This document shows, piece after piece, positions 11,601 through 23,711 of a stretch of 64,000 nt of DNA. The translations under genes were made by a program, and so were the position numbers. Source of the stretch: Exophiala sp. HKRS030 (Eukaryota > Ascomycota > Eurotiomycetes > Chaetothyriales > Herpotrichiellaceae); NCBI GenBank assembly GCA_023897205.1, contig JAHWDD010000003.1:7567665-7631664 (forward strand), written 5' to 3'. The notes under the pieces are model-generated. The model did not search any database. It had not been told where the DNA came from and saw only the letters and a list, made by a program, of their open reading frames with translations. Positions within the stretch are counted from its first letter, which is position 1. Every line of letters starts with the position of its first letter.

Positions 11601-12107
11601 GTGTTGTTGCCCTTACCATGTGTGCCGGCGAGAGGCTGCATGCGTGGTGGCATGAGGATGAGTGTGTTTTGTCCTCTGGTTCTTATGGAAATTGGATCTG
11701 CGCCTTTTGGATGGTTGTGGGGGATATTCGTGACTATCTTTGGGAGCACCGGTGTGTGTGGCTATGCTTCTTCTTGTTGATGAAGTGCATTGGACCAGCA
11801 CCCGAGTTTATGTTTGATGAATATGTGCAAATCCACACATCTCTACTATTGAAAAAAAGTCCTGGAAGGGTAGTATGGTATCAAATACGAAAATGTTGTC
11901 ATGATGCAAGATTAGTCTCAATGGAAGTACGAAAGATTGTTGACCATATTGCAATTCCTTTTCCCATGCATATTCAGTATTTGATCAAGTGCTACGCAGA
12001 AGAAGAGCTATCAAACCCGCACCGAGGGATAACACAGCACATTAAACACCGAGCAATACAAATGGCACTTCCGCTAGTATAATCAACCTCCGAAGATGAT
12101 GGTTGAC
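11601..12107. other. Convergent intergenic spacer, nothing identified
   Basis: About 500 bp between the 3' ends of choline oxidase and the SH3BGR-like gene. The 154-codon frame at 11618-12082 has no domain-like features and I do not consider it a gene. Both 3' UTRs are expected here. Confidence 0.5.
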
Positions 12108-13420
12108 TCAATCACCAACGCTAACACCGGCTTTGCTTCCGTCCTTGGCCGATTGATCTTGAGGGTCTTCCCCTTTAGTGGCTTTGGCCTCAGCCTCGTC
12201 TGTAGTCGCAACTTTGGTGCCCACAGCCGACTCTCCTTTCTCTTCCTCATCTTCATCGTCTTCTTCTTCGTCCTCCTCCTGTATGCTCAGCTTCTTCTCC
12301 AGAGCTTTGATTTCCTCCGGATCAGCCTCGCCAATGTCACTGCCACGATGTTTCCTCTGTGTTGGCGCAAAAGTCGGGCTGATTTCTGACTCGGCAACTG
12401 CTGCAGTGTTATCTGCGACAGGAGGTGTTGCTGTTGATGATTTGGTAGCGTCCGTTCCTTGGAGTAAACTTTCACTCTCTGCTGCTGGTGTTGATTCACT
12501 GAGTTTGCTCTTGGTTTTGGTCACACTACTCGATCTTCGTAGATTAAGTAGTTGTTCCTCGGTTGAGGTTTCTTCAGTTGATAATAATGTCGGAGAAGTC
12601 GAGGGGTTCTCTGTTTCGGCAATCTTGTCGACAGAGGTTCTCTTTGCCCCTTCTGCGGCCAGCTGGGAGGGGACTTTAGCAGCGGTGACAGCCGCAGCTC
12701 CTTCACCCGCATCCACTGCTGCATCGGCTGATAGCTTGGTAGCAGCAGGAACAGGCGTTTGTTCTGATGTCGAGGGAGGTTTGTTGGCAGGGATTTTGGC
12801 GGCGGTCTTCGCGGAAGCCTTTTTCTGCCCTGCTTTAGCAGCGGCCTCAGCGCCCAGTTGTCTAATGGTCTGATTCAATGATGATTCTGCGGGTTTTGAT
12901 GTGTCCTTGTCCTTGTCCTTTTTGGGTTCAGCGATCGAGATGTGACGGGTCTCAGAAGATGCACGAGAAGGAGGGCCAGATCGTTGAGGCGTGGAGGCAT
13001 TGGTCGTGGCAACAGGAGGTTCCGGAGTGAGACCAGCACTGATTGTACTGGCGCCCAATATACCAAACTCGTCTACAGCGGCAATCTGCTCTTTCAACTC
13101 TCCATATTCGTTCCATTCTTCGATTTGTTCAAGATCCTACAAGAGGGTCAGTATATGAAAGGTTCTTTATTGGATTGCAAGCAAGCACGCACACCGATGA
13201 TATTTCCAAACTTGACCAAGCCAGGCAGCTTTCTCCCTTTTGATCTTCGCCCCCATATGGCACGAGCCTTCTCGTCTGTAGCGCAATCTACTGCGCGAAA
13301 CGGGATCTTGTTGGCCTTTAGGATTGTTTCCATCCGTGAAGTGGCAGTGATGATGTGGGAAGATCCTGCTGTGAGGGACGTATAAAGAAACAAGGTGTCA
13401 TCTGGGTCAGAAGACGCCAT
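12108..13420 (-). CDS. SH3BGR/thioredoxin-fold protein with long disordered, acidic tail
   Basis: Two exons, 13193-13420 and 12108-13136, with a 56-bp intron (GGT/GTGCGT..TGTAG/GAT); 418 aa. The first about 100 residues form a glutaredoxin-like domain of the SH3-binding glutamic-acid-rich protein type: LFLYTSL near the start, an IPFRAVDCATDEKAR segment, LPGLVKFGNIIGDLEQIEEWNEYGEL at the end. No CXXC redox motif, so it is probably non-catalytic. The remaining 300 residues are low complexity (A, S, T, P, K) with an E/D-rich stretch near residues 365-385 resembling the acidic tail that names the animal family. Function in fungi is not known to me. No targeting signal is obvious. Confidence 0.75.
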
Positions 13421-14632
13421 GATGGGCTAGAAAGAGGAGTGAAAAGTTGTGGTTTTGTGTAGAGAATGACAATGGATAGCGGTCAGAGGATGGAGGTTTT
13501 GAGGGAGCCCCGGACAGATTAAGTGGTTATCTGTTTCGACTTCTAGAGGAGTCCGGGTGAGCGTGCACCTGTGCAAGAAAGACTTGACAGGGACTCAAAC
13601 AGAATAGCAAGGATCTGTCGAGATAAGAATTGCTTCCCTGGCAGTTGTTTGGAGTGGACAATCGGTGCGGTGTAGTGTAGGTGACGCAAGAGTGATAAAA
13701 ATGTGGACAGAGTCAGCTCAATCTCCGCGTGATGATTGCCACTTGCAAGATACGTGGATCCAAGGTGTACAGTTTCAACTCTTAATTGTCAAGCTTGCAA
13801 TCTGGTATCTGCAAAAGGCGCAATGTGGAAAGGATGGGTGATGGAAGGGTGACGCTGTGAAAGTGGTGCTTTGTGGGTATCATCAACGTGCAAATACAGT
13901 AGTTAGTTGGTTTGGAGGCACCTGGTAGCTAGGTTGTCCCCCATGATTCACTGGAGAATTCGCTGGGCCAACAGGAGAGGGGCTGTTTTGCTGGATACTT
14001 ACTACTGGGTAAACATCAAGGAGCACAAGAGGGGCAGAAATGGGGTTTATTGCGTTGGGCGACCAGGGCTGAAGCATGTCCAAGGGCACCAAGGGCGGCA
14101 CCAAGGCCAACCTCAAGGGCAATGGTGAGCCGAAGCGCCTGGAGACGCACCCAAGGGACGCAAGAGCTCGTTTGTTAGGCGCTGATGTCATCATGTGCCC
14201 CTCTCATTGTGTAGCCTCGAATCTCTCCTTAGGTGATGAACCAGTGGAGAAGCTGGCTTGTCAATAACGGCCTAACCAATAGCCGACTTGTCGCTCCTTA
14301 GCAGGCCCAATTAACTATGGATATTTCATAATAGCCGTCGGACTGTTAGTTAACTAAGTAGGTGGCTTTAAGTCAATGTGTCTGGGGTTCATAGGGTTGT
14401 CTTAACAACTCATTATGCCGCATAGGCTACATCGAGTGAGTGTCTAGCAGCCCGAGGCTGGCTTGGACCCAGTAAGGCTGCTACTACGCCGATCGTTCAA
14501 GCAAGTCTACTGCTGTCGATTCATTCTGTTTGCATTCTTACATCTTCAATATCATTTTGATCGTGGAGCTGTCATGAAGACCTACGTATATCTTCCATCG
14601 TAAGACGCGTATGATAATCGAAAAATCGAGGC
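13421..14632. other. 1.2-kb intergenic region
   Basis: Upstream of the SH3BGR-like gene and downstream of the RA-PH gene. It contains a patch of imperfect short repeats based on CCAAGGGC and CCAAGGCC (about 14080-14170) and several CTAA/TTAG-rich words. No convincing ORF. Confidence 0.45.
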
Positions 14633-16867
14633 TCAAAACCCTTCCCCAACAGGCGCGTTCATTTCACGTCGTTTCTGCCGATCAATCTTGGGTCCAACAG
14701 AGCCTTGTTGGGCCGCAATAGCTTCCATCTTCCGTAACAAGCTTCCATCTGCGAATTCACTCGTCGCTCCCAAGTCCACTAGAGGCTTGCCAGCCACGCC
14801 AGAAACTCCTCGTCCAGACCGGCGTCCTCCTTGTGATTTCTGAGTACTACTTCGAGCCAGTAACCCGGTGCCAGTAAAAGGTCCCGAATCAGCGTCTTCC
14901 AGCCCGCCTCTGACATGTGAGGCTTCAGGTCCTGGTTGTCGTTGCTGGAATTCCTTCGATGGCATGGATTCAAGCTTGCCCGCTTTGACAGATACTCTTC
15001 TCTGAACGTCGATGCTCGGTTTTGACGGGACTTGGTCGATTAATGGTCTTGGAAGGCCCTCTCGTGAAGAATGCTTTGACGAGTCGACATCGGCCCGTCG
15101 ATCAACGCTTGGTCTGGATGGTGCAAAGTCGAAATTCAATGGCTTGAATGAGCCCAGTACATAGGGCATGGTTTCGTTCGAAGTCGTTGTGCCTGGCCGA
15201 GAACCTGACGAGTTTTCACTTTGTCCTTGAATCTCCAGAGGACTTCCTCCAAGCTTACAGACTAGGTACCAGCTTCGCCATGAGTGGACAGCGTGATACC
15301 ACCTATCTGCTAACTCTTTGTCCTTTGTGCAGAAGAAATGTGCAAAGTTCTCCCCACTGAGAAACATGGAAGATTTCTGCTGGCTTTTCAGAGCAAAGCA
15401 GAACTTTTTGGGTGGTTTGAGCTTCTTGATCTGTTTTGCTGTAGGAGTGTATGCGTCAAAGTCTGATAAATGGCAAATGTTGGTGCCATCAATGCCGCTT
15501 TCATGTTTGGAGACACTGATCTGCCCATTCTCCCACAGTTTCACCCATCGCTTGTCCCACTTACCCGGCTTTGAAGATTGGTATATCTGTACGGTCATTC
15601 CATACGGCTCATGGCTAGGGGCATCTGCAGCATGGAGTCCAGGTGCGGCGCATTCACTTTCCTCCATGATGAAGAGGTGATGTTGCGTATCATTGTCCCA
15701 TGAATTCATCACCTCTCGTATCCTTTCATATCTGCGTATCGGTCTTTCCAAGCCTAACTGGGAGAAAGATTCGAGTAAGACGGCCTTCGGTACATCCAGG
15801 GGTATCAACATGAGTTTTGAGATTGAGTTCAAAACATCTTTGCATATGGTCGTTGGCGTGATCGGAATTTTATATGTCTGTTCCTTGTACTTTACACAGA
15901 CATTCCGGTCACCCGAGTTCACTGCAGATATAGGAGCGTCATATGCTATGAATTTAGCACCTGGAGCACTGTTCCGCTTCCCATCCTGGTTGTTGTTCGT
16001 ACGAAAACCATCAACACCGAGTACGTTTCTGCTCTGGTAATCCACAGCCGAAGACGTTCGCCAATGTTTCTTTTCACTTCGCACGGCAAACGCATTTCCA
16101 AGAAGGTGTCTGCGAGATTTTGATGCAACAGGTTCCGCAATCTCCTTTACGGTAGGATTCTCGTTCTTGTGTTGGGCTTGACCACTGTGTTCCTTGGTGG
16201 CTTCGACGTGAGGAACACCAGTCTTGGACTCTGCAGCTTGCGTTCTGTTGGACTCTGTCACAACAGCATTCTTCGCTGAGGCGGCAAGGCGTTCCTGCTC
16301 CTGCTGCTTCTCACGTATTGCTCGTTGTTCTCGCCGGCGCTTGGCTTCCTGCTCACGTAGAACCTTCAGCCGCTCAGTCTCACCTTCAAGAATCAAACGT
16401 GCCTCCTCCCTGGCAGCCTCATACGACCGTCTATGCCTTTCGACGTATGCACTTCCCTCGCTCCCTTTGCTCCGAGTGTCTCGACCGGACGATCTTTGAC
16501 TTTGCTCACCGCGAGCCCTCCGTGTGGCATCACTGGCGCCAGCCGATGTCGGCAAGTGTTTTGCTGGAGTTGACTCTGCGCTCACATTCTTGTCTGGCAC
16601 TTGGTAGGCCTGTTGACGAGAGAGACTGTGTTGGGGAGGAGAGGTGGGGACGTCTTCTGACCCTGTTATGGGCTTGACTTTGCGGTGATATCTCGAAGGA
16701 AGGCGTGTTATGGAGGTTGATGTTGTTTGCACTGGCGATGTCGGCAGTGGTGGTGGCGGTTCATCCGTCACAGGTGCTGTTGCTGCAGTCTTGCGAACCG
16801 ACCTGTATCGCAAGAATTTCTGCGGTTGCGTTGATTGCTCAGTACAATCTTGCGTGCGACTATTCAT
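14633..16867 (-). CDS. Ras-association-like plus PH domain adaptor protein
   Basis: One exon, about 744 aa from the ATG at 16867, which has A at -3. An alternative ATG lies at 16900 (755 aa). The frame stays open to 16942 but that codon is TTG. Residues about 1-290 are basic and proline/serine-rich with a coiled-coil segment rich in R, E and Q. Around 319-400 lies a ubiquitin-like/RA module beginning VCVKYKEQTYKIP, then a PH domain about 424-545 (TVQIYQSSKPGKWDKRWVKL start, RWYHAVHSWRSWYL end helix). The C-terminal third is disordered. The RA-PH order recalls MRL-type adaptors (RIAM/lamellipodin) that link small GTPases to membranes and actin; that comparison is an inference from architecture. 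Fungal members are mostly uncharacterised. Confidence 0.75.
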   Translation of the reverse strand: MNSRTQDCTEQSTQPQKFLRYRSVRKTAATAPVTDEPPPPLPTSPVQTTSTSITRLPSRYHRKVKPITGSEDVPTSPPQHSLSRQQAYQVPDKNVSAESTPAKHLPTSAGASDATRRARGEQSQRSSGRDTRSKGSEGSAYVERHRRSYEAAREEARLILEGETERLKVLREQEAKRRREQRAIREKQQEQERLAASAKNAVVTESNRTQAAESKTGVPHVEATKEHSGQAQHKNENPTVKEIAEPVASKSRRHLLGNAFAVRSEKKHWRTSSAVDYQSRNVLGVDGFRTNNNQDGKRNSAPGAKFIAYDAPISAVNSGDRNVCVKYKEQTYKIPITPTTICKDVLNSISKLMLIPLDVPKAVLLESFSQLGLERPIRRYERIREVMNSWDNDTQHHLFIMEESECAAPGLHAADAPSHEPYGMTVQIYQSSKPGKWDKRWVKLWENGQISVSKHESGIDGTNICHLSDFDAYTPTAKQIKKLKPPKKFCFALKSQQKSSMFLSGENFAHFFCTKDKELADRWYHAVHSWRSWYLVCKLGGSPLEIQGQSENSSGSRPGTTTSNETMPYVLGSFKPLNFDFAPSRPSVDRRADVDSSKHSSREGLPRPLIDQVPSKPSIDVQRRVSVKAGKLESMPSKEFQQRQPGPEASHVRGGLEDADSGPFTGTGLLARSSTQKSQGGRRSGRGVSGVAGKPLVDLGATSEFADGSLLRKMEAIAAQQGSVGPKIDRQKRREMNAPVGEGF

Positions 16868-17567
16868 TTTCTGGTTCAATGGAGATACTCTCGAATGCAT
16901 GCAGTTGTCATGTTTCCCGTAAGACCTACTGTGATGCGACAAGCGGTTGTCGCGCCTTCGGGACTGTCGCGTGCGTTCGCTGTTTTGGATCGAGTCTCCT
17001 GCGATGAGGGGAATATGTGATGGAGAAAACGACCCTTGTTTATCTGCACGTCGAAATGGGGGTGATTACGGCGTAACAGTAATAAGGGTCAAAAGCCACG
17101 CGTAACGAACTTTGTGTGGGGGCCGGGCTCGCCGAGACTTCGGGAGGTTGGAGGCTTGGAGCTTCGCCTAGCAACAGACACAAACAGGCACAAACAGGCT
17201 AACAAGGCCCAGAGGAGGCCCAGGGCCAATTTCTGGACCCTGACTTGGCATCCACTGAGGACTCAGGACTCATCGTGGACTCATTTACGGCACCTATACG
17301 GAGTAAAGAACTATCGCCTGTGGATAATCAACGCACCAATGGCCCCTTGGCCCTTTAGCAGCTGGTGTCACAGCACGTATCGGCCGCGCCTCGGGTCATA
17401 CCACACCTTACGGAGCACATAGGTAAGGTATCACACATAGCAATCATAATCCCTCAAACCTGTAGCTAACATTGCAATCTGTGTTCCTCGTCGTCACTCA
17501 GAGTCGCTCTGCTTCACCCAGTAACTCGCATTTGATATACTCAATTCATGGAAGTCTGATCTCAAGT
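16868..17567. other. Intergenic region, short tandem repeat
   Basis: 700 bp between the RA-PH start and the 3' end of the EED-like gene. A 10-bp unit CACAAACAGG occurs twice in tandem (17179-17198), followed by GGCCCAG words. Nothing else identified. Confidence 0.5.
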
Positions 17568-19195
17568 CTATGTTAGTGTTCGATGTAGGACGGCGAATGC
17601 GCCCACCCCTCCACTTTCGCCTTGACTCTCACCCACCACGATGCACCATTGACCACAAGGACTCCAATCTATTGCTCTTCCACTGAATGCTTGGTTCTTA
17701 AACTGAAGGTCAATCAGAGAATACTTCACATGAGCTTTCTGCAAGAAGTTGGGATCGTGTATCGGATACTTCTCACGATCCTTTCTTGCACCCGTTGTTG
17801 TAGAAGCCATATCTGACACTTCACTCGTTGCTTCCGTCGAGCTCTGGCGTGGCCATGCAGGTGAGCTATCCTTGGTCGTCGACGACACCGATGATTCTTT
17901 TTCCAGCGGCGTGCCACTCAAGCGGCTGACGCGATCTTGAGGCTTCACAGGTCGTGCGATGCCTTTGGTACTTTTCTTCTTTGGTGGGTGTGACATCTGA
18001 CTGTCTTCTTCGCCAGCCCGACCCAATGAGAGCCGCTCAAAATCCCAAAACCTGATCTCCGATAGATTACTGGCTGCTGCGAGCATTGTGTGGAGATTTG
18101 GATGGTCTGGTGAAGGGGAGAGCAGACCAAAGCGCATGTAGAAGTGTTCGCTCTTGGGATTTTCAAACGTTAGCAATCGATCGTATAGTGGTGCATCCTC
18201 GAATTCTTTCGCGACTTCGATTGTCACAACCCCGCCGTCGGCGCCTCCGGTAGCCCTGCGGACGAAGCCGTTAAGTGTATTTAGATGCTCCTGTGTCTTC
18301 GGCGCAGTATGCGAACTTGGAGGGCTTACTCGTGAGTCAAAGCCCGTGACCCTCCAAAGTACAATTTTATGTTCATCAGAGGCTTTGGAGATGATGAGAT
18401 CTCCCCAGAATTTGACGCAATCTACAAAATTGCCATGAATTGCAGATGTGACAAAGTGAGGATAGTGGATTGTCAAAACTTCTTGAGAACTCCGCTTCCT
18501 GACAGCCGGGATATGTCTCGCCAGAATTGCGAGTCATCGTCAAGATCTGGTATCGTCCAGATACAGATTCGGTGGTCATGGCCTCCAGTGACGAGGTATC
18601 GACCGTTTGCATGCCACGCCAACGTCAACACACCTTCCAAGTGGCCCGTAGACTGACCACAGATGATAATAGTTGACGACTGACGCTTGTTAGCGTGGCG
18701 ACGGATATCCCATATTCGTACACTTCTGTCCATTGACGCGGTAGCAATAATCCACGGGTAGATTGGATGGGTTGCAATGTCATTGATAGTGCCATAACCA
18801 TGTCCCGTCAGTGCTGCATAGATAGTTCCCGGGACCACGTTCATCAATTTAAGTTGCCCGGAGTTACCTGCGACAACCAATAACGGCTCACTAGGATCGA
18901 TGTAGCACCATGAGCATGAGTTCAGACCCAAGGATTTTGGGTCATCCTCTTCCTGCTGATCAATCATTTCGTGGATCATGGTCACCACGAATTTGGCCTT
19001 TAATGATACCCGACCGATGTGTATTGTCTTCTGACTGACCATAGCGAAGACAGGCTCATCATCATCGAACGGTACTGGGAAGGGATAAAACTTGATATCG
19101 TAGAAGACGAAACGATCGCTCTGGACCGGAGTCTTGTGCTTGACTTTCAATTTTGGAAAAGCAAATGCTTGCTTCGAGGAAACCAAGGTGGCCAT
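17568..19195 (-). CDS. EED: EED/ESC-like WD40 Polycomb (PRC2) subunit, with an apparent frameshift
   Basis: EED is the WD40 subunit of PRC2 that supports H3K27 methylation and reads H3K27me3. Start is ATG at 19195 (MATLVSSKQ); an upstream codon at 19231 is TTG. WD motifs are clear: AGNSGQLKLMN, GHGYGTINDIATHPIYPWIIATASMDRSVRIWDIRRH, GHLEGVLTLAWHANGRYLVTGGHDHRICIWTIPDL. The second half restarts with TIHYPHFVTSAIHGNFVDCVKFWGDLIISK, which matches EED's characteristic I-H-F-P-D-F..IH.NYVDCV..LGDLILSK stretch, and YMRFG. The two halves are in different frames, joined near 18479; no intron fits, but one added base gives 542 codons. An apparent deletion is therefore likely. An insertion of about 60 S/T/K-rich residues lies between late blades. 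Divergent from SKI2. Confidence 0.82.
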
Positions 19196-19785
19196 GATGG
19201 AGTCGGGTTTAAGATCCTGCCAGCAGCGCAATTTGAGCGACTGATCCTGGGGCCTAAAATAGGCAAATGCGACACAGACGGAAAAGTGCTTCCTCTCCCA
19301 TGCTCAGTCCATGCGAAAATGCTAACGTCCTGGGATTGACGTTTTTGTGTCGTGGTCCACAATTTAGATCAGGGTGCCGCGTCTTCGATTGCGAAGTCAA
19401 CTCAAATATTTGTGCCACAAATATACCGATCCTTGGTCGATTGCACTTGGCGCTTCTTCATAGACATTGTTTTCGCAGGTGCACAGTGGCGTCGATATAC
19501 GATGATATGACCCGAGGCGTGTTGTTTGCCATCGAAGAGGTTCTCCTTAAGTGAAGCCCTGTAGCGTTCCCGCATTTCTAGGCATTTTATTGGTCCGCAC
19601 TCTCCCGGTGCCTCCCCTTTCATGGCTTGGCGAATTGCTTCCACATCACCGTCATCAGTTACTCTTGGAAAACCCACTTAGTCCCTACGTACCATGGGCT
19701 AACCTCTACCAACGTTGAAAATGAGGCACGGGCTTCTTGTGGTACGATCGAGACATTATATGTGAGGACTGCTGACTCACTCACA
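19196..19785. promoter_or_regulatory. Divergent promoter region EED-like / SKI2
   Basis: 590 bp between two divergent ATGs. No distinctive motif found. Several short overlapping ORFs here are not credible. Confidence 0.4.
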
Positions 19786-22700
19786 ATGGCACCTCTTCAG
19801 ACCAAGCCTCGCACGGCAGAAAATATAAAGGCTGACCTGGAGCGTGAATTTCTACAACCACCAACCACATTCAGTCCAGAATGGCTGAATAAATTGCAGG
19901 AGAGATGGGACTATCAAAATCCAAATTACACTGAGCTATGCCAGTTGGCTCCAACCCAGACCAGAACTGTTACACGATTCACTCGCGAAGGCCTGGAGGG
20001 AAAAGTAACAGGCTATCAACAAGTCACCGTGCCAGCAACCAGCGCCACTGCCAAAAATTCAACCTCACTCCTTCGCAAACCAGCTGGTCGAGCGGATTTC
20101 GTGCGTGGGGCTGCAGGTTTCTTTCCATTCGCTCCAGGAGGCCTTGATGGCGTCGATGCTATTCAGGCCTTCGAAGATGATGCTGCACTCCGAATTGAAC
20201 AACAGGCTCGAAAGAAAGGGAATGCACTTGAAAAAATAATCAACTTCGGGCTACGGATGGATTGCTTGAGATTCCGCCGGGGTTCAAACGAGGAATGAAG
20301 TTTGTGGAGAAGAAATCAAAAGAAGCGGAAGATGATGATGTTGAAGTTGAACAAACTCTTGAAGAGACAGATAGCCTCGACAGCCTAGGATCAGAGCACT
20401 CTGAACAAGTCAATGGCCAGAGTTCAGCAAACGATGAGGAGTCTGACAGCGAAAATGACGACGAAGACACCGACTTGGACGACCTATTACCTATCGAATT
20501 TCCCTCACTAGAGCCCCATGGCGAACTCCTTACCTCATCCAATCGAAGATCTGGTAAAGAGTGGGCACACGTGGTCGATATTGATAAAGAAATCACAAAT
20601 TTCACAGAACTCGTACCTGAAATGGCGCGAACCTGGCCTTTCGAGTTAGATACATTTCAGAAAGAGGCGGTGTATCACCTTGAGAATAGGGATTCCGTCT
20701 TTGTTGCTGCCCATACGTCCGCTGGAAAGACTGTTGTCGCAGAGTATGCTATTGCATTGGCTGCGAAGCATATGACCAAAGCTATCTATACTTCACCCAT
20801 CAAAGCACTTTCGAATCAGAAGTTTCGTGACTTCAAAGAAGTCTTCGGAAGTGATGTGGGTATATTGACTGGCGACGTCCAGATCAATCCTGAGGCTAGT
20901 TGCCTGATCATGACTACGGAAATTCTGAGAAGCATGCTGTACCGTGGAGCTGACTTGATTCGAGATGTTGAGTTTGTCATATTTGACGAAGTGCATTATG
21001 TCAATGACATTGAGCGTGGGGTTGTGTGGGAAGAGGTCATTATCATGCTTCCCGAGCACGTTACGCTTATATTACTCTCAGCCACTGTCCCAAATACCTA
21101 CGAGTTTGCTTCTTGGGTTGGCCGCACCAAGAAGAAAGACATTTATGTCATTTCCACTCCAAAGAGACCAGTACCGCTTGAACATTACCTTTGGGCTGGG
21201 AAAGAGATGCACAAGATCGTGGACTCCGAAAAGCGATTCCTCACCAAAGGCTGGAAAGATGCAAATGACATTCTTTCCGGACTCGATAAAATCAAGGAGC
21301 AAAAGGCCATTGAACAGCAGGCTCCAGCACGAGGTGGAGGAGGCAACAGTCGAGGTGGTCGAGGCCAACAACCACGCGGTGGAAATCAACGAGGTGGTCC
21401 TCAACAACGCGGGCGTGGTCAACCTGTGAATCGTGGTCAGGGCAACATCGCAAGAACCGGCCGAGGAGGTGGCAGAACAACAGCTAATCAAGATCGGAAT
21501 ATTTGGGTACATCTCGTCCAGTACCTTCGCAAGGAGAACCTCCTGCCCGCTTGCATTTTCGTCTTCTCCAAGAAGCGATGTGAGGAAAACGCAGAATCTC
21601 TTTCGAATCAAGACTTCTGCACAGCTGTTGAGAAAAGCGCCATTCACATGACCATTGAGAAGTCGATTGCGAGGCTGAAATCAGAAGATCGCAAACTTCC
21701 CCAGATTAGCCGATTGAATGAAATGCTTAGTCGAGGCGTTGCGGTCCACCATGGAGGCCTACTGCCAATTGTGAAAGAGATAGTTGAGATTCTCTTCGCT
21801 AAGACTCTGGTCAAAGTCCTCTTCGCGACTGAAACCTTCGCTATGGGATTGAACTTGCCTACAAGAACAGTCGTGTTCTCCGGCTACCGCAAACATGACG
21901 GACGGGAATTCCGCAATCTTCTTCCCGGAGAATACACGCAAATGGCTGGTCGTGCTGGACGCAGAGGTCTTGACACTGTTGGGACGGTAATTCTTGTAGC
22001 CCCTGGAAAGACAGAGGCACCACCCGCGGGCGAATTGTCCCAAATGATTACTGGGCCCTCCACCAAGCTTCGAAGTCAGTTCCGTCTGCATTACAATATG
22101 ATACTCAACTTGATGAGAGTCGAGGCTTTGAAAATCGAAGAGATGATCAAGCGAAGCTTCTCTGAGAACGCTACCCAAGCACTCCTCCCGCAGCATGAGA
22201 AACAAGTCGCCTTGTCTCAGGCTAATTTGGACAAGATCAAACGAGAACCTTGTGATATTTGTGACATAGATCTCCAAGCCTGTCATGAGGCAGCAATGTT
22301 GTACGAAAAGCTAACCAAAGATCTCCATATGAAACTATTGGCATCGCCCATTGGTCGGCGACTATGGTCCATGCGAAGACTGATTGTCTTCAAGCAGGTG
22401 AGCAAAGCCAGCACGGCTCTCCACCTCGGACTGACATGTATAGGACGGAATAAGAAAGGTTGGAGTATTGCTGGAGGACGGTGTCCGACGTAACCCACAA
22501 CCATATCTTACAGTCTTCGCCATCTCCGATATCGATGCTAAGCGCACGACTCGGGACCTCTTGCCGTACCTTCCCGGAATCCGAATGTTGTTCTCGCCTC
22601 TCCCAGTGGATGCCGCTCGTGTGAAAAGTGGTATCATTCAAGTGCTAGTTGACGATGTGGAATGTGTTACCCGGGAGAGCGTAAAGGTCAGAGGCCCTGT

Positions 22701-23711
22701 CTGGTATATCCGAATTCCAAAAGGTATAGTTGTACTTACTTTAAACAGGTTGATATGCGGTCGTTACTAAACTCAGATGCAGTGCAAAAGGATTTCGCTG
22801 AACGAGAGTTTATTGAACTTTATTCATCGTGGATTTCTTCTGCCTGGGAAGAACAGAATTGGGATCGAGTTAATGACTTGAGCGTTCGTGAACTTCTAGG
22901 ACAGCGGAAGAAAATCGCCAGCATTGTTCAAAACGCAAAATGTCTGGATTGTCCAAACTTCATTAAGCATTATGGCATGCAACATGACGAGTGGCTCATC
23001 AAGGAGAATATCGAATCACTGAAACTACTAATGTCGGATCAGAATTTGTCCTTGTTGCCCGACTATCAGCAGAGGGTGGAAGTTCTCAAGGATCTTGGCT
23101 TTGTCGACGGAGAGTCCCGTGTTCAATTGAAGGGTAAAGTTGCTTGTGAAATCCATTCGGCCGACGAGCTCGTCCTTACCGAACTTATCCTCGAGAATGT
23201 GCTCGCCTCGTAGGTCGCTCCTTTTCGCCATCAAATCATACTCTTCGCATACTAACTGTTTCTCACCAGCTTCGAGCCTGAAGAAATCGTGGCTCTCTTG
23301 TCGGCATTTGTGTTTCAAGAAAAGACGGACAGTGAACCCCAGCTCAGTGAAGGCCTCACACGCGGCAAAGAAGCCATCATCGAAATCGCAGAGAAGGTCA
23401 ACCATTATCAGATTCTCCATCAAGTGATTCTCTCATCCGACGATGCAAACGACTTTGTTTCTCGACCTAGATTCGGACTGGTCGAAGTCGTATATGAATG
23501 GGCACGAGGAATGTCGTTCAAGAACATCACCGATTTGACCGATGTCATGGAGGGAACCATCGTCAGAGTTGTCACGAGGCTCGATGAAACGTGTAGGGAG
23601 GTCATGAGTGCGGCGAGATTGATTGGTGATCCTAGCCTGTATCAGAAGATGGAAAAGGCAAGGGAGATGATACGCAGAGATGTGGTGTTTACTGCCAGTT
23701 TGTACATGTGA
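19786..23711 (+). CDS. SKI2: SKI2, DExH RNA helicase of the Ski complex, with an apparent frameshift
   Basis: Cytoplasmic helicase that feeds mRNA into the exosome for 3'-5' decay. Exons 19786-22397, 22444-22686, 22749-23209 and 23270-23711; introns 46, 62 and 60 bp. Adding one base in the A6 run at 20231-20236 joins the N-terminal frame to [12 protein letters not shown] and makes the total 1253 codons (1252 aa), close to yeast Ski2. Motifs: AHTSAGKT (Walker A, near 308), FDEVH (near 400), [30 protein letters not shown] (near 718), then the helical DSHCT C-terminus. An RGG/Q-rich insert sits near residues 512-565, where fungal Ski2 proteins vary. MTR4 is the alternative; the N-terminal extension and the insert position favour Ski2. 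Confidence 0.93.

Noticed and set aside
11618..12082. 154-codon plus-strand frame after choline oxidase
   Set aside because: Composition unlike a protein, no family pattern, in a 3' UTR position.
12178..12873. 231-codon plus-strand frame rich in Ser/Ala/Val
   Set aside because: Antisense of the low-complexity tail of the SH3BGR-like gene.
20231..20240. Programmed -1 frameshift in SKI2 or EED
   Set aside because: The A6 stretch is not a good X-XXY-YYZ heptamer in the reading frame, and the EED site pairs poorly after slippage. Ten similar breaks elsewhere favour sequence errors.
22723..22748. Intron starting at AAAAG/GTATAG in SKI2
   Set aside because: It would be only about 25 bp and in the wrong phase; AAG/GTCAGA at 22687 gives 62 bp and keeps the frame.
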